Source: Caldilineaceae bacterium (GTDB lineage: Bacteria; Chloroflexota; Anaerolineae; Caldilineales; Caldilineaceae). From it: DNA of 39,626 bases. The notes beneath the pieces were generated by a model. The model saw only the letters and a list, made by a program, of their open reading frames with translations, ran no database searches and was not told the origin of the DNA. The stretch lies in assembly GCA_026705565.1 (NCBI GenBank), contig JAPPAJ010000249.1:1-39626 (forward strand), in the 5' to 3' direction. This document shows positions 38,146 through 39,626 of this stretch, piece by piece. Within the stretch, counting starts at the first letter, position 1; every line of letters starts with the position of its first letter. The translations under genes were made by a program, and so were the position numbers.

Positions 38146-38925
38146 TCAGGCGGTCCCGTTCGCGTCGTTGAGATGGCGGTCGAACCAATCCATCGCGGCA
38201 GACCACATGGCATCCGCAAACCGGTGCCCAACACCTGCGTGCCGGGCGATGCGCAAGCATTCCGGAGAGTCGCGGTAGGTGGCGGCCAAGGCGGCGCAAA
38301 ACCGTTCCGCGCCGTCCGGCGGCACCTGCCGATCCTCGTCGCCACACTCGAACGCCAGGGCCGGACGATGGGCGTACCGGTCCAGGTGGGACAAAGGGTT
38401 GCCGTCGCGGTACGCCCTCCAGGCCTTGGCATCCGGCGCGCCCGGAGGTTCACAGGAACCGGGACGCAGCCAATCGGGAGTGGCAATGACCGCGGACACG
38501 GCCGCGATCCGCCGGTCCAAGCCGGCCACTGTCACGGCGATGTCGCCGCCCATGGAAACACCACCGATGCCCACCGCCCCCCGCAAGCCAAGACTGTACT
38601 CGCTCCAGTCCAGGACTGCGACCGTGTCCCGAGCCGTGCGGTACAGGATGGGCCAGAACCAACGTCGGATGTTGCTGCGGACCCGCGCCCGCAGTTCCTC
38701 CTCCGGCTCGATGCGGCGCTCACCATGCTGCCAGGCATCGAAGCTCAGAGCCGTGAAACCCTGGGCAGCCAAAGCCCGCAATTGAGGTGCGCAATCCTCC
38801 TTGGTTCCGCTGAAGCCGGCAAGCCAGATGACGAGGGTGCCCTGGTCGGTGCTCGGGTCCGGGGGGCGCCACAGCACCGGAATACCGTCTACATCTTCCT
38901 TGAACACGGAAACTACATCCACCAA
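38146..38925 (-). CDS. Alpha/beta hydrolase
   Basis: This 259-residue alpha/beta hydrolase of dienelactone-hydrolase-like type has the nucleophile elbow GIGGVSMGGD (serine), an acid residue in ECGDEDRQVP and the histidine in AGVGHRFADA, so the catalytic triad looks complete. There is no signal peptide. The start is TTG 38925 or GTG 38922; neither has a clear ribosome binding site. It follows the interrupted dioxygenase gene by 16 bases in the same direction. Substrate unknown. Confidence 0.85.
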   Translation of the reverse strand: MVDVVSVFKEDVDGIPVLWRPPDPSTDQGTLVIWLAGFSGTKEDCAPQLRALAAQGFTALSFDAWQHGERRIEPEEELRARVRSNIRRWFWPILYRTARDTVAVLDWSEYSLGLRGAVGIGGVSMGGDIAVTVAGLDRRIAAVSAVIATPDWLRPGSCEPPGAPDAKAWRAYRDGNPLSHLDRYAHRPALAFECGDEDRQVPPDGAERFCAALAATYRDSPECLRIARHAGVGHRFADAMWSAAMDWFDRHLNDANGTA

Positions 38926-38941
38926 GACAGGAGCGCAGGCG

Positions 38942-39307
38942 CTACCAGCTGCCGATATCCCCCAGAAGGAGCTTCTGCAATGGGGTTCCGTGTTCCCTGA
39001 ATTTGGATACGCGCGGCCCGTCGAACGGCTCGCGCGACTTCATCCAGGCATTCTGGTAGCACATCAGACAGGTGCGACGCGATTCCCCGCTCTTGTTGGC
39101 CGCACCCCGATGGTACAGCCAGCCATCAAACATGACGGCCTGTCCGGGTTTGGCCAGGACAAACTTCTCGTCCGGAAACCGAGGATGGCCCTCGGGCGGC
39201 TTGAAGGGTGCCCGATGGCTGACGGGCACCACGACAATGGGACCGTTGTCCATGGTCAGCTCGTCCAGATAGTACCCGGTGTTGATTTGGCCGGGAATGC
39301 TGTTCCA
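38942..39307 (-). pseudogene. Phytanoyl-CoA-dioxygenase-like gene, 5' part lost
   Basis: Only the C-terminal half of a PhyH-family Fe(II)/2-oxoglutarate oxygenase remains. The reading frame continues upstream of the tracked ATG 39253 as IPGQINTGYYLDELTMDNGP, then VVVPVSHRAPFK and the distal iron-ligand region FDGWLYHRGAANKSGESRR. The HxD iron-binding pair of the first half is missing. Homology-like sequence begins at about 39300, directly next to the TnpB gene reading in from the right, so insertion of that element is the likely cause. A functional enzyme is not expected unless the 5' part is supplied elsewhere. Confidence 0.75.
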
Positions 39308-39626
39308 TTAATCGGCACACTTCGGTACCGATGCCGGTAATTCGCTCTCGGTTGATGGGGGCGTGGTTGCAGGCCCCCGCAACTCGAGTCCTGGTGGAGC
39401 AGCCCCCACCGCTGTCCTGGTTCGTTCGACGAGCAGGGCCTTGACTTCCCTGAAGGGCGTGTACAACGTAATCTCGTCGTCGTACAGCCTCGCCAGAATG
39501 TTGCAGGCGGCATTGGTGTCCGCGTCCAGCACAACCCCGTCGCAACAGTAAAACCGGTCCCAGCGACGCGTTCCCTGCAACAGGCCCGTGCGGGAGTCGA
39601 TTTGCGATGTGTAGGCCGGATTGACC
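39308..39626 (-). CDS. tnpB: TnpB-like transposon protein, C-terminal part, cut by window edge
   Basis: The frame enters from the right edge as VNPAYTSQIDSRTGLLQGTR and continues WDRFYCCDGVVLDADTNAAC, then NILARLYDDEI. DADTNAACNIL is the last RuvC aspartate motif of TnpB. This branch has no visible zinc-finger cysteine pairs, unlike the TnpB at 14273. The protein ends at TAA 39308-39310, next to the broken dioxygenase gene. The rest of the gene, the left end and any tnpA lie outside the window. Confidence 0.8.
   Translation of the reverse strand, partial: VNPAYTSQIDSRTGLLQGTRRWDRFYCCDGVVLDADTNAACNILARLYDDEITLYTPFREVKALLVERTRTAVGAAPPGLELRGPATTPPSTESELPASVPKCAD

Overview
The window is GC-rich bacterial chromosome, mostly densely packed housekeeping and envelope genes, with an insertion-sequence-rich island in the middle. 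The mix points tentatively to Chloroflexota, perhaps a Caldilinea-like or sponge-associated lineage: a PucC-type MFS protein, a secreted 24-residue LRR protein with an SH3b tail, tandem primary-type sigma factors, an RqcH-type NFACT protein, a MurA with aspartate in place of the catalytic cysteine, and IS701, IS66, IS630 and TnpB elements. This is inference from gene content; no rRNA, tRNA or ribosomal protein gene is present to settle it.

Layout. Bases 1-1190 carry no convincing gene but hold two perfect hairpins. At 1222-3309 (+) lies a tail-anchored protein with four cyclic-nucleotide-binding-like domains. Its stop codon overlaps the stop of a caspase/CHAT-like protein, the last of ten minus-strand genes (14210 down to 3306) with short gaps, probably one or two operons: murA, a ketoacyl synthase, a sulfite-oxidase-fold molybdoenzyme, a sugar-nucleotide transferase, fused sat-cysC, a signal peptidase I, a PerM-like protein fused to a degenerate HAD domain, a PucC-like MFS protein, a small unknown protein and the caspase-like protein. 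A TnpB element with imperfect terminal inverted repeats (14261-15884) sits directly upstream of murA. Then come an unknown membrane protein and gyrB (+).

From about 19760 to 26350 is the island: a structured gene-free stretch after gyrB, a large lower-GC secreted LRR protein gene (-), an internally deleted IS66 transposase, a frameshifted IS630 transposase, and an IS701-family element with 14-base inverted repeats and a TTAG target duplication that abuts the stop codon of a sigma factor. Beyond it a minus-strand operon encodes a methyltransferase followed by two RpoD-like sigma factors.

From 30285 to 30960 there is a two-copy direct repeat (318 and 348 bases) upstream of an acidic secreted protein of no recognised family, which is followed by a long inverted repeat and a strong intrinsic terminator. 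A perfect 32-base palindrome abutting TATAAT precedes a four-gene plus-strand operon: flavin reductase, small PH-like membrane protein, glycosyltransferase and RqcH. Convergent to it are a BioF2/CelD-type acyltransferase, an alpha/beta hydrolase and the 3' part of a phytanoyl-CoA-dioxygenase-like gene that is cut by a second TnpB gene running off the right edge.

The best candidates for something undescribed are the LRR-SH3b protein in its IS island, the repeat-led acidic secreted protein, the four-domain cyclic-nucleotide protein paired tail-to-tail with a caspase-like protein, and the TnpB element with inverted-repeat ends.
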